A stretch of DNA of 15,796 nt from Candidatus Falkowiibacteriota bacterium (GCA_903857815.1 CAIOGK010000068.1:1-15796); one strand, 5' to 3'; numbered from the stretch's first letter, positions 1 to 7,772 are shown. Numbers and translations: made by a program. Notes: generated by a model from the sequence alone, not told the origin.

Positions 1-127
1 CTTTTTTAATAAAAACTTTTGTTACTATATATTTTACTTTAATAACTATTGGCGGAATGAAATCCGAAAGAGACACATGATAAAAATATTCTCGCAATAA
101 ATTAATAAATTTTATTAAACTATTCAT
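1..127 (-). CDS. Start of an unidentified gene, cut by the left window edge
   Basis: An ATG at 127-125 opens a reading frame of 42 codons that reaches the window edge without a stop. It begins 26 bases after the stop of the ABC ATPase gene on the same strand, so it is probably the next gene of the polysaccharide-export operon. The visible peptide starts MNSLIKFINLLREYF and contains a DFIPPIVIK stretch followed by many Lys and Ile residues. An amphipathic N-terminus with an 'IPPI' motif resembles the starts of some SAM-dependent methyltransferases in O-antigen clusters, but that is a weak impression and no catalytic motif is visible. Function is left open. No Shine-Dalgarno motif precedes the ATG. 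Confidence 0.55.
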   Translation of the reverse strand, partial: MNSLIKFINLLREYFYHVSLSDFIPPIVIKVKYIVTKVFIKK

Positions 128-153
128 AAGATTAAATTTTACTAGCTACTTAT

Positions 154-1395
154 TTATTGCCAGTTATGATCTAAATAAACATGCCCATAGATTGGCAGTG
201 TTGGCAGTTTAGAGTTTTCAAATATAGTTTCAAGAACATCGAAAGAAAACAAATTTGTATCGTAATAATAAAGTTTTACAAAAGGAATATCTATCGCAAA
301 CCCAAATCTATATCTACCTGAACACAAATTAAAACTATTTATAAAACAAACAAAATGATTACTCCCTGTTTTTATAATAAAATCCAAACCCTTAATTGTA
401 TTAGTATTTGTTACAAATACACAGCCACTTGTATCATCATGTGAAATCATAATTTGAATCCCAATATTATCAACTTCATGTTCAGCTTCTATCTCAATAT
501 CTATCTTCATTGGCTTCCCCGGAAATACCCTCCCACTCTCACTCTCATTAATAACAATTTTAGTAACTACTGCATCAATTTCTTTAATTTTAATTGGGGT
601 AAAAACCTGTTGAATACTTGATACATTTAAATAATTTTCAACAATCTCTTTAGTCTCTCCAATCATTTTTACTTCTCCCTTATCAAGCAAAATACATCTC
701 TTACATAATTGCTTAATTGCCTCCATGTTATGACTAACAAATAGAATAGTTCTTCCTTCTTTTTTTGTAATTTCATCCATCTTTCCTAAACATTTCTTCT
801 GAAAATCAGCATCGCCAACCGCTAAAACTTCATCAATAATTAAAACATCTGGCTCCATATGAGCGGCAACCGAGAAAGCTAAACGCACATACATACCCGA
901 TGAATAATATTTAACCGGGGTATCAAGAAATTTTTCTATTCCCGCAAATTCAACAATCTCATCAAATTTCTTAACAATTTCACTTTTTTTCATTCCCAAA
1001 ATAGCACCATTTAAAAAGATATTTTCTCGACCGCTTAATTCCGGATGAAAACCGGTTCCTACCTCCAACAAACTTCCAACGCGACCGTTAATTTTTATTT
1101 CTCCAGTTGTTGGTGGGGTAATTTGCGATAATATTTTTAAAAGAGTCGATTTTCCCGCGCCATTACGACCAATAATTCCAATAACCTCACCCTTCTCAAC
1201 GTTAAAAGAAATATCTTTTAAGGCCCAAAATTCTTCATTTTTTGTTAAACCGGCCACGGTTTTTACTTTTTGTTTTAAAAATTTAAATGGATTACTAAAA
1301 ACATTAGTTAAAACATCGCGCAAAGTTATATAACCACCTTGGCGATGATTAATGTTATATTTCTTCCCAATATTGTTAGCTTCAATTACGGGCAT
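154..1395 (-). CDS. wzt: Polysaccharide ABC exporter ATPase (Wzt-like) with C-terminal carbohydrate-binding-type domain
   Basis: ATP-binding subunit of an ABC-2 exporter that moves lipid-linked polysaccharide (O-antigen or teichoic-acid type) across the cytoplasmic membrane. The 413-residue protein has Walker A GRNGAGKS at residues 76-83, the family-typical GTGFHPELSGREN stretch at about 113-125, the signature SSGM at 165-168, Walker B ending in D188-E189, and switch His222. Residues from about 270 to the end form an extra domain of the Wzt C-terminal kind, which in E. coli O8/O9a systems recognises the modified end of the glycan. The presence of this domain suggests export of a finished, terminally modified chain rather than a generic substrate. 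The ATG lies 6 bases after the permease stop, so the two are surely co-transcribed. The exact glycan is unknown. Confidence 0.93.
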   Translation of the reverse strand: MPVIEANNIGKKYNINHRQGGYITLRDVLTNVFSNPFKFLKQKVKTVAGLTKNEEFWALKDISFNVEKGEVIGIIGRNGAGKSTLLKILSQITPPTTGEIKINGRVGSLLEVGTGFHPELSGRENIFLNGAILGMKKSEIVKKFDEIVEFAGIEKFLDTPVKYYSSGMYVRLAFSVAAHMEPDVLIIDEVLAVGDADFQKKCLGKMDEITKKEGRTILFVSHNMEAIKQLCKRCILLDKGEVKMIGETKEIVENYLNVSSIQQVFTPIKIKEIDAVVTKIVINESESGRVFPGKPMKIDIEIEAEHEVDNIGIQIMISHDDTSGCVFVTNTNTIKGLDFIIKTGSNHFVCFINSFNLCSGRYRFGFAIDIPFVKLYYYDTNLFSFDVLETIFENSKLPTLPIYGHVYLDHNWQ

Positions 1396-1401
1396 AAAAA
1401 A

Positions 1402-2217
1402 TTAAATAATGTCAGCAAAATATCTTTCAGTTTTTTTAAAATAAATAAAACCAACTATAAGTAAAATAAAACATGCTACCCCCGAAATACCCAAAAGCTC
1501 CCAATTAATTGGTGCCCCTCCAAGTAAAGCTGACCTCGCCGCTTTAATAACCCCCGTCATGGGATTAATGGATAAAATCCAAGCATATTTACCAGCGATG
1601 GACGGCGGATAAATAACTGGCGTTAGAAACATAAGAATCTGAATAAAAAATGGCAAAGCATACCGCACGTCACGGTATTTAACATTAATGGAAGCTAAAA
1701 TTAACCCTCCACCCAAAGCAGCGAAAAAACTAATTATTAATAGTAGCGGAAGTATCAATAGACCAGAGAGGTTGGGAATATATTGATAATAAATCATCAA
1801 CCCAACTAAAATAATTGAAGCAATAAAAAAATCAACAAATTTTACTAGAATAGTTGATATCGGCAACAACAAACGAGGAAAATAAACTTTAGTTACAATG
1901 CTTTGATTAACAATTAATGAGTTACTAGCATCAGTTAAAGAAGTAGAAAAGAATTGCCAAATAAGTAAACCAACAAAAACAAAAATGGGGTAAGGAATCC
2001 CATCAGTCGGTATTTTAATAAGCCCTCCAAAAAATACTGAAAAAACAACCATTGTAAAAAACGGCTGAAATAAAGCCCAAGCTACGCCAATGGCGGTCTG
2101 CTTATAGCGCACCTTAAGATCACGCCAAGCAAAGAAAAATAATAATTCTCTATATTGCCAAATTTCTTTAAAATCTTCAAAGCTAATTATTTTTTTTGGT
2201 CTTATAATTGTTACCAT
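1402..2217 (-). CDS. wzm: Polysaccharide ABC exporter permease (Wzm-like, ABC-2 family)
   Basis: Membrane subunit of the exporter, partner of the ATPase encoded immediately downstream. The 271 residues match the usual family length (about 260-280). An amphipathic N-terminal interface segment (RDLKVRYKQTAIGVAWALFQP region, residues 32-52) is followed by about six hydrophobic helices, roughly at 53-70, 77-95, 118-145, 150-178, 188-206 and 243-260. The NVKYRDVRYALPF motif at 178-190 and LTPVIYP at 198-204 are typical of ABC-2 polysaccharide permeases, as is NPM at 218-220. The gene begins 21 bases after the small HTH gene and is probably transcribed with it. The start ATG is followed at once by conserved-looking sequence, and no Shine-Dalgarno motif precedes it. 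Confidence 0.93.
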   Translation of the reverse strand: MVTIIRPKKIISFEDFKEIWQYRELLFFFAWRDLKVRYKQTAIGVAWALFQPFFTMVVFSVFFGGLIKIPTDGIPYPIFVFVGLLIWQFFSTSLTDASNSLIVNQSIVTKVYFPRLLLPISTILVKFVDFFIASIILVGLMIYYQYIPNLSGLLILPLLLIISFFAALGGGLILASINVKYRDVRYALPFFIQILMFLTPVIYPPSIAGKYAWILSINPMTGVIKAARSALLGGAPINWELLGISGVACFILLIVGFIYFKKTERYFADII

Positions 2218-2238
2218 ATCTAAATATTACAAATGACC

Positions 2239-2511
2239 TTACCACTGACTGGTTTTTTCAATTACTTTCTTTTTAAAATCTAAATAAGCTTCAACGGCTT
2301 TTTCTTCAACTTTCGGTGAAACTAGATGCAATAACTCTAGCCCTAAAATCCGATACTGTTTTCCAACTTTATTAGCCTTAATTAAGCCCTTTTTCAGTAA
2401 GCGCTTCATCGTACTATTACTAATCTTTAAAATCTTCTCCGCCTCCCCAGTCGTATAAACAGCATGCGGCTTTATCTCCTCATTAGTTATTACTTCGTTA
2501 ATTGTTTGCAT
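2239..2511 (-). CDS. Small excisionase/MerR-type helix-turn-helix protein
   Basis: A 90-residue protein whose middle part (about residues 19-65) matches the excisionase/MerR-type winged HTH: YTTGEAEKILKISNSTMKRLL, then a basic KKGLIKANKVGKQYRI wing. The last 25 residues are charged and probably helical. Proteins of this class either regulate transcription or assist recombinases. There is no integrase or attachment site in the window, and the gene leads the operon that continues into the ABC exporter (21-base gap), so a regulator is the better guess. Its own promoter contains three helically phased GGTCA repeats that could be its binding sites. The start is supported by the promoter, which places transcription initiation about two bases before the ATG. 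Its target is inferred, not shown. Confidence 0.8.
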   Translation of the reverse strand: MQTINEVITNEEIKPHAVYTTGEAEKILKISNSTMKRLLKKGLIKANKVGKQYRILGLELLHLVSPKVEEKAVEAYLDFKKKVIEKTSQW

Positions 2512-2519
2512 ATACCATT

Positions 2520-2547
2520 ATTATACTCTCTCTATTTTTAAGGTCAA
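2520..2547 (-). promoter_or_regulatory. Near-consensus sigma-70-type promoter for the HTH-exporter operon
   Basis: On the minus strand TTGACC (2547-2542) and TATAAT (2525-2520) are separated by 16 bases. Initiation would be expected at about 2513-2514, while the ATG of the HTH gene is 2511-2509, giving a leaderless or almost leaderless message. The -35 box is itself one of the three GGTCA repeats. Confidence 0.75.
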
Positions 2548-2566
2548 TAGGGGTCATAAGGGGTCA
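2542..2566. repeat. Three GGTCA direct repeats with exact 10-bp spacing, a possible operator
   Basis: GGTCA occurs on the plus strand at 2542, 2552 and 2562 with short AT-rich spacers and an extra GG between units. One helical turn per unit places all three on the same face of the DNA. The first unit coincides with the -35 box of the HTH promoter and the other two lie upstream, as expected for operator or activator sites. Autoregulation by the adjacent HTH protein is an inference. Confidence 0.6.
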
Positions 2567-2573
2567 AATATTG

Positions 2574-3434
2574 CTATTTTCCATAAACCTCCCTAATTAT
2601 ATCCGCGTCTTTCCCGCTTTTTCTAAGTAGACTAAGATTCTTAGCTTCAGCGGAACAAAGGAACATCTCTCCGAGTACATCTTCGCCTTTATTTCTTACA
2701 TATTCAAGTAAAGCCGCGAAGTCTTTTACAAAACAATGTCCGCCGGCGCCGCGTCCAACTTTTCCGTCTACCCCCGAGGCATGTGTTGGCTGCAAATGAG
2801 AGGCTCCGATTCTCGGGTCCGCCGCCATCCCAGCACTAATCTTTTCCCAGTCGCTTCCCTCCTTAACTGCTAAATCGTATAAAATATTAGCATAAATAAT
2901 TTTTAAAAATAAGAAACTATTACTCGCGTACTTAACTAACTCCGCCTCCTTCGCTTTACAAATCATATTTAAGGGTGAATTAGGGAGAACGTCTAAAATT
3001 TCTTGAGCACGCTGTTTATATTCCTCATTTTCAATCGGATAACCGACAATATTTCTCGTTGGGTGCGCCGCATCATAAGCGGCGGTTTTTTCGGTTAAAA
3101 ACTCAGGAGAATGAAAAACAAATCTATCGGGATATAAATTTTGCAAAGACTCGCAAGTTCCTGGAAGGATAGTTGATTTAACAATCGCTGACTTGCCTAC
3201 CCCCACCAGTCCAATAACTTCTTTTAAAATATCAAAATTAAAACCATCTGGAGTCGTTGGCGTCGGAACGGCGATAAATACCATATCGCACTCCGCAATT
3301 TTTTCTTTATTCATTTCGTAGGCCGGTTCTTTAGCGTAGCGGATAACCTTAAACCCGCGTGCTTCAAAATCATCGGCATAGTTCTTTCCGATAAAACCCT
3401 GGCCAATAAAGCCGATTAATAGATTTTTGTTCAT
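2574..3434 (-). CDS. Short UDP-glucose/GDP-mannose dehydrogenase-like protein lacking the C-terminal domain
   Basis: Full-length family members oxidise C6 of a nucleotide sugar to a uronic acid in two NAD-dependent steps. The 286 residues begin with a Rossmann fold whose GQGFIG motif is at 11-16, followed by FIAVPTPT (53-60) and STILPGT (87-93). The central dimerisation helix carries KYASNSF, giving active-site Lys168 and Asn172, and the catalytic loop GRGAGGHCFVKD places Cys234, Lys237 and Asp238 correctly. The protein then ends about 50 residues later, whereas ordinary enzymes (about 390-450 residues) continue into a UDP-binding domain. No leftover of that domain is visible downstream, so this is a short form and not a recent frameshift. 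Whether it still uses a nucleotide sugar is uncertain. Its position upstream of the exporter genes fits surface-glycan synthesis. Confidence 0.82.
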   Translation of the reverse strand: MNKNLLIGFIGQGFIGKNYADDFEARGFKVIRYAKEPAYEMNKEKIAECDMVFIAVPTPTTPDGFNFDILKEVIGLVGVGKSAIVKSTILPGTCESLQNLYPDRFVFHSPEFLTEKTAAYDAAHPTRNIVGYPIENEEYKQRAQEILDVLPNSPLNMICKAKEAELVKYASNSFLFLKIIYANILYDLAVKEGSDWEKISAGMAADPRIGASHLQPTHASGVDGKVGRGAGGHCFVKDFAALLEYVRNKGEDVLGEMFLCSAEAKNLSLLRKSGKDADIIREVYGK

Positions 3435-3483
3435 ATCGATACGTATATAATAAAGGATTATTACTCTAATTTTAATATAAATC

Positions 3484-3512
3484 TTGTCTAAGACTCGATA
3501 GTATTATATCAT
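3484..3512 (+). promoter_or_regulatory. Candidate promoter for the adenylate kinase-MATE pair
   Basis: TTGTCT (3484-3489) and TATCAT (3507-3512) are separated by 17 bases and would start transcription near 3519, about 27 bases before the ATG at 3546. The match is moderate (four of six and five of six). The -10 box overlaps that of the opposing promoter. Confidence 0.4.
3503..3511 (-). promoter_or_regulatory. Extended -10 promoter element for the dehydrogenase-like gene
   Basis: The minus strand reads TGATATAAT from 3511 to 3503, a full TGn extended -10 box. No good -35 is visible, which is acceptable for extended -10 promoters. Transcription would begin near 3496, leaving an untranslated leader of about 60 bases before the ATG at 3434. 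Confidence 0.45.
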
Positions 3513-3545
3513 ATAGAGAGCAAACGATAAAATCAATAAAATCCT

Positions 3546-4109
3546 ATGAAAAAAATCATCACTCTATACGGTCAGCCAGGCTGCGGCAAGTCTACCCAAG
3601 CTCAAATGTTGGCCGAAAAATATGGATTTTTTAGATTTGGGATGGGCGATAAATTAAGAGAAGAAATTGAATCGGGCTCAAGCTTAGGACAAAAAATTAA
3701 GCCCTTTGTTGACGAAGGAACTCTTATTCCTGATGATTTAATGATTCAGGTCATTAAAAATATCGCCGAAAAAGCAACTGAATCCGGAATTTTATTTGAT
3801 GGTTTTCCGCGCATTGTCGCTCAAGCGGAAATGTTAGAAAAATTAGCTAGTGAAATTGGATTAGAAATGGGAAATTTATATTATTTGCGCCTAAAACCAG
3901 AGGAATCACTTAAAAGAATTAAGGCCCGTTCTAAAATGGGCAAACGTAGTGATGACGCTAGCCCGAAAGCAATTAAAAATCGGTTCGCGATTTTTGAACG
4001 TGAATCTAAGCCGCTCTTGGAATATTACCGCACAAGAGGTAAACTTATAGAAATAGACGGCGCTCTAAAAATTGATGAGACTCAAGCCGAAATAATTAAA
4101 AGTCTATGA
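3546..4109 (+). CDS. adk: Adenylate kinase-like nucleoside monophosphate kinase, short-lid form
   Basis: Transfers phosphate between ATP and a nucleoside monophosphate, most likely AMP. The 187-residue protein has the P-loop GQPGCGKST (9-17), a GMGDKLR nucleotide-binding motif (32-38), DGFPR (85-89), and a lid segment KRSDDASPKAIKNRF with arginines at 134 and 146. The lid is short and has no zinc-binding cysteines, as in short-form adenylate kinases. Two motifs deviate from textbook Adk: KST replaces KGT in the P-loop and GMGD replaces the usual (S/T)(T/S)GD, so UMP/CMP preference cannot be excluded. The TGA stop overlaps the ATG of the MATE gene (ATGA), indicating translational coupling. The start is the first ATG after the divergent promoter region. 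Confidence 0.82.
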   Translation: MKKIITLYGQPGCGKSTQAQMLAEKYGFFRFGMGDKLREEIESGSSLGQKIKPFVDEGTLIPDDLMIQVIKNIAEKATESGILFDGFPRIVAQAEMLEKLASEIGLEMGNLYYLRLKPEESLKRIKARSKMGKRSDDASPKAIKNRFAIFERESKPLLEYYRTRGKLIEIDGALKIDETQAEIIKSL

Positions 4110-5518
4110 ATTCTGATAAGAATCTAATTAAACCATTATTAGCCTTGGCCGGACCAATAATCCTGGCCAATTTTTTTCAAGCGGCCTATCAATTAACCGA
4201 TGCTTTTTGGGTTGGACGTTTAGGCGAGAAGGCAGTTGCCTCAGTCGCAGTTTGTATGCCGATTATTTTCTTTATGATGTCATTCGGTATCGGCTTTTCG
4301 ATTGCCGGTGCAACTTTAACCGCTCAATATTTCGGCGCCAAAGATAAAAAAATGGTAAGTCACAGTTCGGCCCAAACATTACTCTTGGTTATCGTTGTTT
4401 CCGCAATTACTAGCACACTAGGATTTTGGCTATCGACAAATATTTTAAAATTTCTCGGCGTTGAGGCGGGAATATTTGATAGCGCACTTGCTTACTTACG
4501 CATTTCTTTTTTAGGCATAGTATTTAATTTTGTCTTTTTCATGTTTCAGTCAATAATGCGCAGTATCGGAAAAGCAAAATTACCGGTTTATATTGTTATT
4601 GGAACAGTAATTTTAAATTTTATACTCGACCCATTATTAATGTTCGGTATTGGGCCCATACCCGCACTAGGCGTCGCCGGTACCGCTTGGGCAACTTTAT
4701 TCACTCAAAGCATTGCTTCAATAATTGGAATGTTTATTTTATTTTCCGGTAGTCATGGAATTAAATTACACTGGCCTGATTTTATTCCGGACTATAAATT
4801 TCTAAAAAAAGCTTTTTGGTTAGGACTTCCCTCTTCTTTAGAAACATCCGCTCGCAGTTTAGTTTTAACAATCATGACCGGGTTAATTACGAGCTTCGGG
4901 ACTTTAGCAATTGCCGCCTACGGAGTTGGCTCTAATATTTTTCAACTAATTTTAATGTTATGCTTCGGATTTGCTGGCGCTAACTCGGCTTTAGTCGGTC
5001 AAAGTCTTGGAGCGGGAGATAAAAAGCGTGCCGAACGAGTTGCGAAATTAAGTCTTAAACTTATTTTTATAAGTTTAAGTATTGTCGGAGTAATTATTTT
5101 TGTCTTTGCGAAAAGTTGTATTGCCTTCTTTGTTCCTAATGATATTAACGTTATTAATGAAGGTGCGCGTTTTCTGCGCTTCATTGCCCTAACCTCCGGC
5201 TTAACCGGTATTCAAGTAATTATCGGGAGCACTCTACAAGCCGCCGGTTCTACTAAGCAATCAATGATTCTAACGATAGTTTCTCAATGGGTCGTTCAAC
5301 TTCCTTTAGCCTATTTATTAGCTAAAGTTTTAGATTTTGGGCTTGATGGAATCTGGGTTACTTTACCAATTACCAGCGTCATTATGTCGATTATATATAT
5401 GGCTGTTTTCTTGAGAGGAAAATGGAAAGAAAAAAAATTAATTGATCCGGACGCAAAAATGCGCACGCAAATAAATGAAGAAGTAAAAATTGACGAGATT
5501 GTAAGTATGGAGAGTTAA
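4106..5518 (+). CDS. MATE-family multidrug/cation antiporter
   Basis: A twelve-helix membrane transporter of the MATE family, which exports drugs or metabolites in exchange for Na+ or H+. The 470 residues fit the family length (about 440-480). The first half begins with the typical LAGPIILANFFQAAYQLTDAFWVGRLG region (about 13-40), with conserved Pro17 and membrane-embedded Asp32. The second half repeats the pattern from about residue 233, with a LGLPSSLETSARS stretch. Sequence after about residue 435 is a charged cytoplasmic tail. Substrate cannot be read from the sequence. The ATG overlaps the adenylate-kinase stop by four bases, and the gene ends directly against a strong hairpin terminator. 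It could also export a lipid or cell-wall intermediate, but the neighbours give no support for that. Confidence 0.92.
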   Translation: MNSDKNLIKPLLALAGPIILANFFQAAYQLTDAFWVGRLGEKAVASVAVCMPIIFFMMSFGIGFSIAGATLTAQYFGAKDKKMVSHSSAQTLLLVIVVSAITSTLGFWLSTNILKFLGVEAGIFDSALAYLRISFLGIVFNFVFFMFQSIMRSIGKAKLPVYIVIGTVILNFILDPLLMFGIGPIPALGVAGTAWATLFTQSIASIIGMFILFSGSHGIKLHWPDFIPDYKFLKKAFWLGLPSSLETSARSLVLTIMTGLITSFGTLAIAAYGVGSNIFQLILMLCFGFAGANSALVGQSLGAGDKKRAERVAKLSLKLIFISLSIVGVIIFVFAKSCIAFFVPNDINVINEGARFLRFIALTSGLTGIQVIIGSTLQAAGSTKQSMILTIVSQWVVQLPLAYLLAKVLDFGLDGIWVTLPITSVIMSIIYMAVFLRGKWKEKKLIDPDAKMRTQINEEVKIDEIVSMES

Positions 5519-5548
5519 AAAAAGAGGCCCCGGATGGGGTCTCTTTTT
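5519..5548. terminator. Bidirectional intrinsic terminator between the MATE gene and pflB
   Basis: A 13-bp stem (5519-5531 with 5536-5548, one G-T wobble) closes a four-base GGAT loop. The core is GC-rich (GAGGCCCC against GGGGTCTC), and the stem runs into A5 on one side and T5 on the other, so it can terminate from both directions. It begins on the base after the MATE stop codon, and its right arm includes two bases of the pflB stop codon. Confidence 0.9.
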
Positions 5549-7742
5549 AAATCTTTTCAAAAAATGTCCGGGCGAGAACTTCTTGCTGCTGCTTCCTAGA
5601 TAGTCTTACAAAGTGAACGGCATACCCGGAAACACGAATTGTTAATTGCGGATATTTTTCCGGATGATTCATCGCGTCTTGCAAAGTTTCACGATTAAAA
5701 ACATTAACATTCAAATGATGTGCCCCTTTTATAAAGTAGCCAGCCAAAAGGGCGGTTAAATTTTTTATTTGTTCATCGAGATTATAGCCTAAAGTTTTAG
5801 GGGTAATACTAAAAGTATTTGAGATTCCATCGCGCGCATTATTATAATCTAATTTCGCAACGGAATTTAAAGAAGCAATCGCCCCGCTCGTATCACGACC
5901 ATGCATTGGATTTGCGCCCGGAGCAAAAGGCATTCCCGCTTCCCGACCATCAGGTGTCGCTCCCGTTTTTAAACCATAAACAACATTTGAAGTAATTGTT
6001 AAAACGGAAAGAGTTGGTTTGGCACCGCGATAAATATGATGTTTTGATAATTCAGAGTTAAAATCATTAACTAATTTAACGGCAATATCATCAACTCGCT
6101 TATCATTATTTCCATACTTCGGATAGTCGCCATTAATTTCAAAAGCGGTAGTGATTCCCTTTTCATTTCTAATCGGAACGACTTTTGCATATTTAATCGC
6201 CGCTAAAGAATCGGCAACAACTGATAATCCAGCAAGTCCGAAAGCGATTAACCGCTCAACCTCACTATCAATTAAAGCCATCTGCGCTTTTTCGTAATAA
6301 TATTTATCATGCATGTAATGAATTACATTTATGGTTTTAATATATTCTTTTGCTAAAAAAGAAACGCTCTTTTTAAATTCTTTAGTTACTTGTTTATAAT
6401 CAAGCGTCTTCCCGCTTAAAGGCAAAATTCCGTCAACTATCTTAACGCCGCTCATTTCGTCATAACCTTCATTAAGCGCGATGAGTAGGGCTTTTGCTAA
6501 ATTACAGCGCGCACCGAAATATTGCATCTGCGTTCCAATATTTAATTTGGAAACACAACAAGAAATTCCATAATCATCACAACCACTAGTTGCACGCATC
6601 AAGTCGTCGTTCTCATATTGAATCGAGGAAGTCTTAATCGAAACTTCAGCACAGAATTTTTTAAAGTTAGCTGGTAATTTTTCCGACCATAAAACTGTTA
6701 GATTTGGTTCCGGTGAAGGGCCAATATTAAATAGGGTTTGTAGAAAACGATATGAAGTTTTAGTAACTTTGCTTTTTCCATTTTCAAACATGCCGCCAAT
6801 TACCTCCGTAAGCCAAGTTGGGTCACCAGCAAAAAGTTGATTATACTCATCAGGACGAAGATGTCTTACTAATCTTAACTTAATAATAAATTGATCAATT
6901 AATTCTTGGGCACCTTCTTCGTTTATAAGATTAGCCGCTAAATCGCGTTCTAAATAAATATCAAAAAATGAACTTACATTTCCTAAACTCATCGCGGCTC
7001 CATCTTGTTCTTTTAAAGCAGAGAGATAAGCAAAGTATGTCCATTGAATTGCTTCACGTGCATTTTTTGCCGGAAGGCTAATATCAAAACCATAACTCTT
7101 AGCCATTGTTTTCATATCCTCAAGCGCACTGATTTGTTCACTAATTTCTTCACGCAAACGAATAGTCTCCTCCGTCATTTCCGCGGGGTCTAATTTATTT
7201 TTATCGTCTTTTTTTAAATTTATTAAATAATCAATTCCATAAAGCGCGGCGCGACGGTAGTCGCCAATAATCCTCCCGCGCGCATAAGCATCTGGCAAGC
7301 CAGTTAAAACGCCGGTCTTCCTTAAAAGCTGCATCCTATCGGTATACGCATCAAATACGCCATCATTATGAGTCTTACGATATTTAGAAAAAGTCTCGCT
7401 AATATTTTTATCAAGTTTAACTTTATTTTCTTCACAAGCTTTTTCAATCGCCCGTAATCCACCATACGGTTTTACGGCGCGCCTTAGAGGCTCGTCGGTT
7501 TGTAGGCCAAAAATAACTTCCAGGCGTTTATTAATATATCCCGGCTGATGACTAGTAATTGAAGAAACGGTTTTAGTATCAATTTTTAAAACTCCGCCAT
7601 TTTTTAATTCACGCTTTAATAATTTTTCACATTCCGCCCAAAGCTTTTTTGTTTTTTTTGAGGGACCGGATAAAAAAGAGGCGTCGCCTTTATACGGAGT
7701 AATATTTTTAAAAATAAAAGATCGAACGTCTATTTTATTCAT
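5547..7742 (-). CDS. pflB: Pyruvate formate-lyase (formate C-acetyltransferase)
   Basis: Glycyl-radical enzyme converting pyruvate and CoA to acetyl-CoA and formate without releasing electrons, a step of anaerobic mixed-acid fermentation. The 731-residue length is close to E. coli PflB (about 760). The active-site pair SCCVS gives Cys395 and Cys396, and the following GAR places Arg412 at the spacing of the pyruvate-binding arginine. The glycyl-radical loop RVSGYAV puts Gly706 near the C-terminus as required. TSGCDDYGISCC and GATPDGR (594-600) are typical of true PFL rather than of glycerol or choline lyases. The gene follows pflA by 30 bases. This order (activase first) is the reverse of the common pflB-pflA arrangement. 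No focA-like formate channel is in the window. The radical is oxygen-sensitive, so the host is probably anaerobic. Confidence 0.97.
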   Translation of the reverse strand: MNKIDVRSFIFKNITPYKGDASFLSGPSKKTKKLWAECEKLLKRELKNGGVLKIDTKTVSSITSHQPGYINKRLEVIFGLQTDEPLRRAVKPYGGLRAIEKACEENKVKLDKNISETFSKYRKTHNDGVFDAYTDRMQLLRKTGVLTGLPDAYARGRIIGDYRRAALYGIDYLINLKKDDKNKLDPAEMTEETIRLREEISEQISALEDMKTMAKSYGFDISLPAKNAREAIQWTYFAYLSALKEQDGAAMSLGNVSSFFDIYLERDLAANLINEEGAQELIDQFIIKLRLVRHLRPDEYNQLFAGDPTWLTEVIGGMFENGKSKVTKTSYRFLQTLFNIGPSPEPNLTVLWSEKLPANFKKFCAEVSIKTSSIQYENDDLMRATSGCDDYGISCCVSKLNIGTQMQYFGARCNLAKALLIALNEGYDEMSGVKIVDGILPLSGKTLDYKQVTKEFKKSVSFLAKEYIKTINVIHYMHDKYYYEKAQMALIDSEVERLIAFGLAGLSVVADSLAAIKYAKVVPIRNEKGITTAFEINGDYPKYGNNDKRVDDIAVKLVNDFNSELSKHHIYRGAKPTLSVLTITSNVVYGLKTGATPDGREAGMPFAPGANPMHGRDTSGAIASLNSVAKLDYNNARDGISNTFSITPKTLGYNLDEQIKNLTALLAGYFIKGAHHLNVNVFNRETLQDAMNHPEKYPQLTIRVSGYAVHFVRLSRKQQQEVLARTFFEKI

Positions 7743-7772
7743 AATATATTTTATCTAAAGATTATTTTATTA

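Noticed and set aside
2239..2511. Excisionase-like gene as evidence of a prophage or integrated element
   Set aside because: There is no integrase, attachment-site repeat, transposase or tRNA in the window; operon context favours a regulator.
4107..4109. Use of UGA as a glycine codon, as in Gracilibacteria and Absconditabacteria
   Set aside because: TGA ends the adenylate-kinase gene within a standard ATGA overlap, and no in-frame TGA is needed in any conserved protein here.
4999..5184. Minus-strand open frame of 61 codons opposite the MATE gene
   Set aside because: It lies wholly inside a well-supported transporter gene, has low-complexity basic composition, and shows no family motif.
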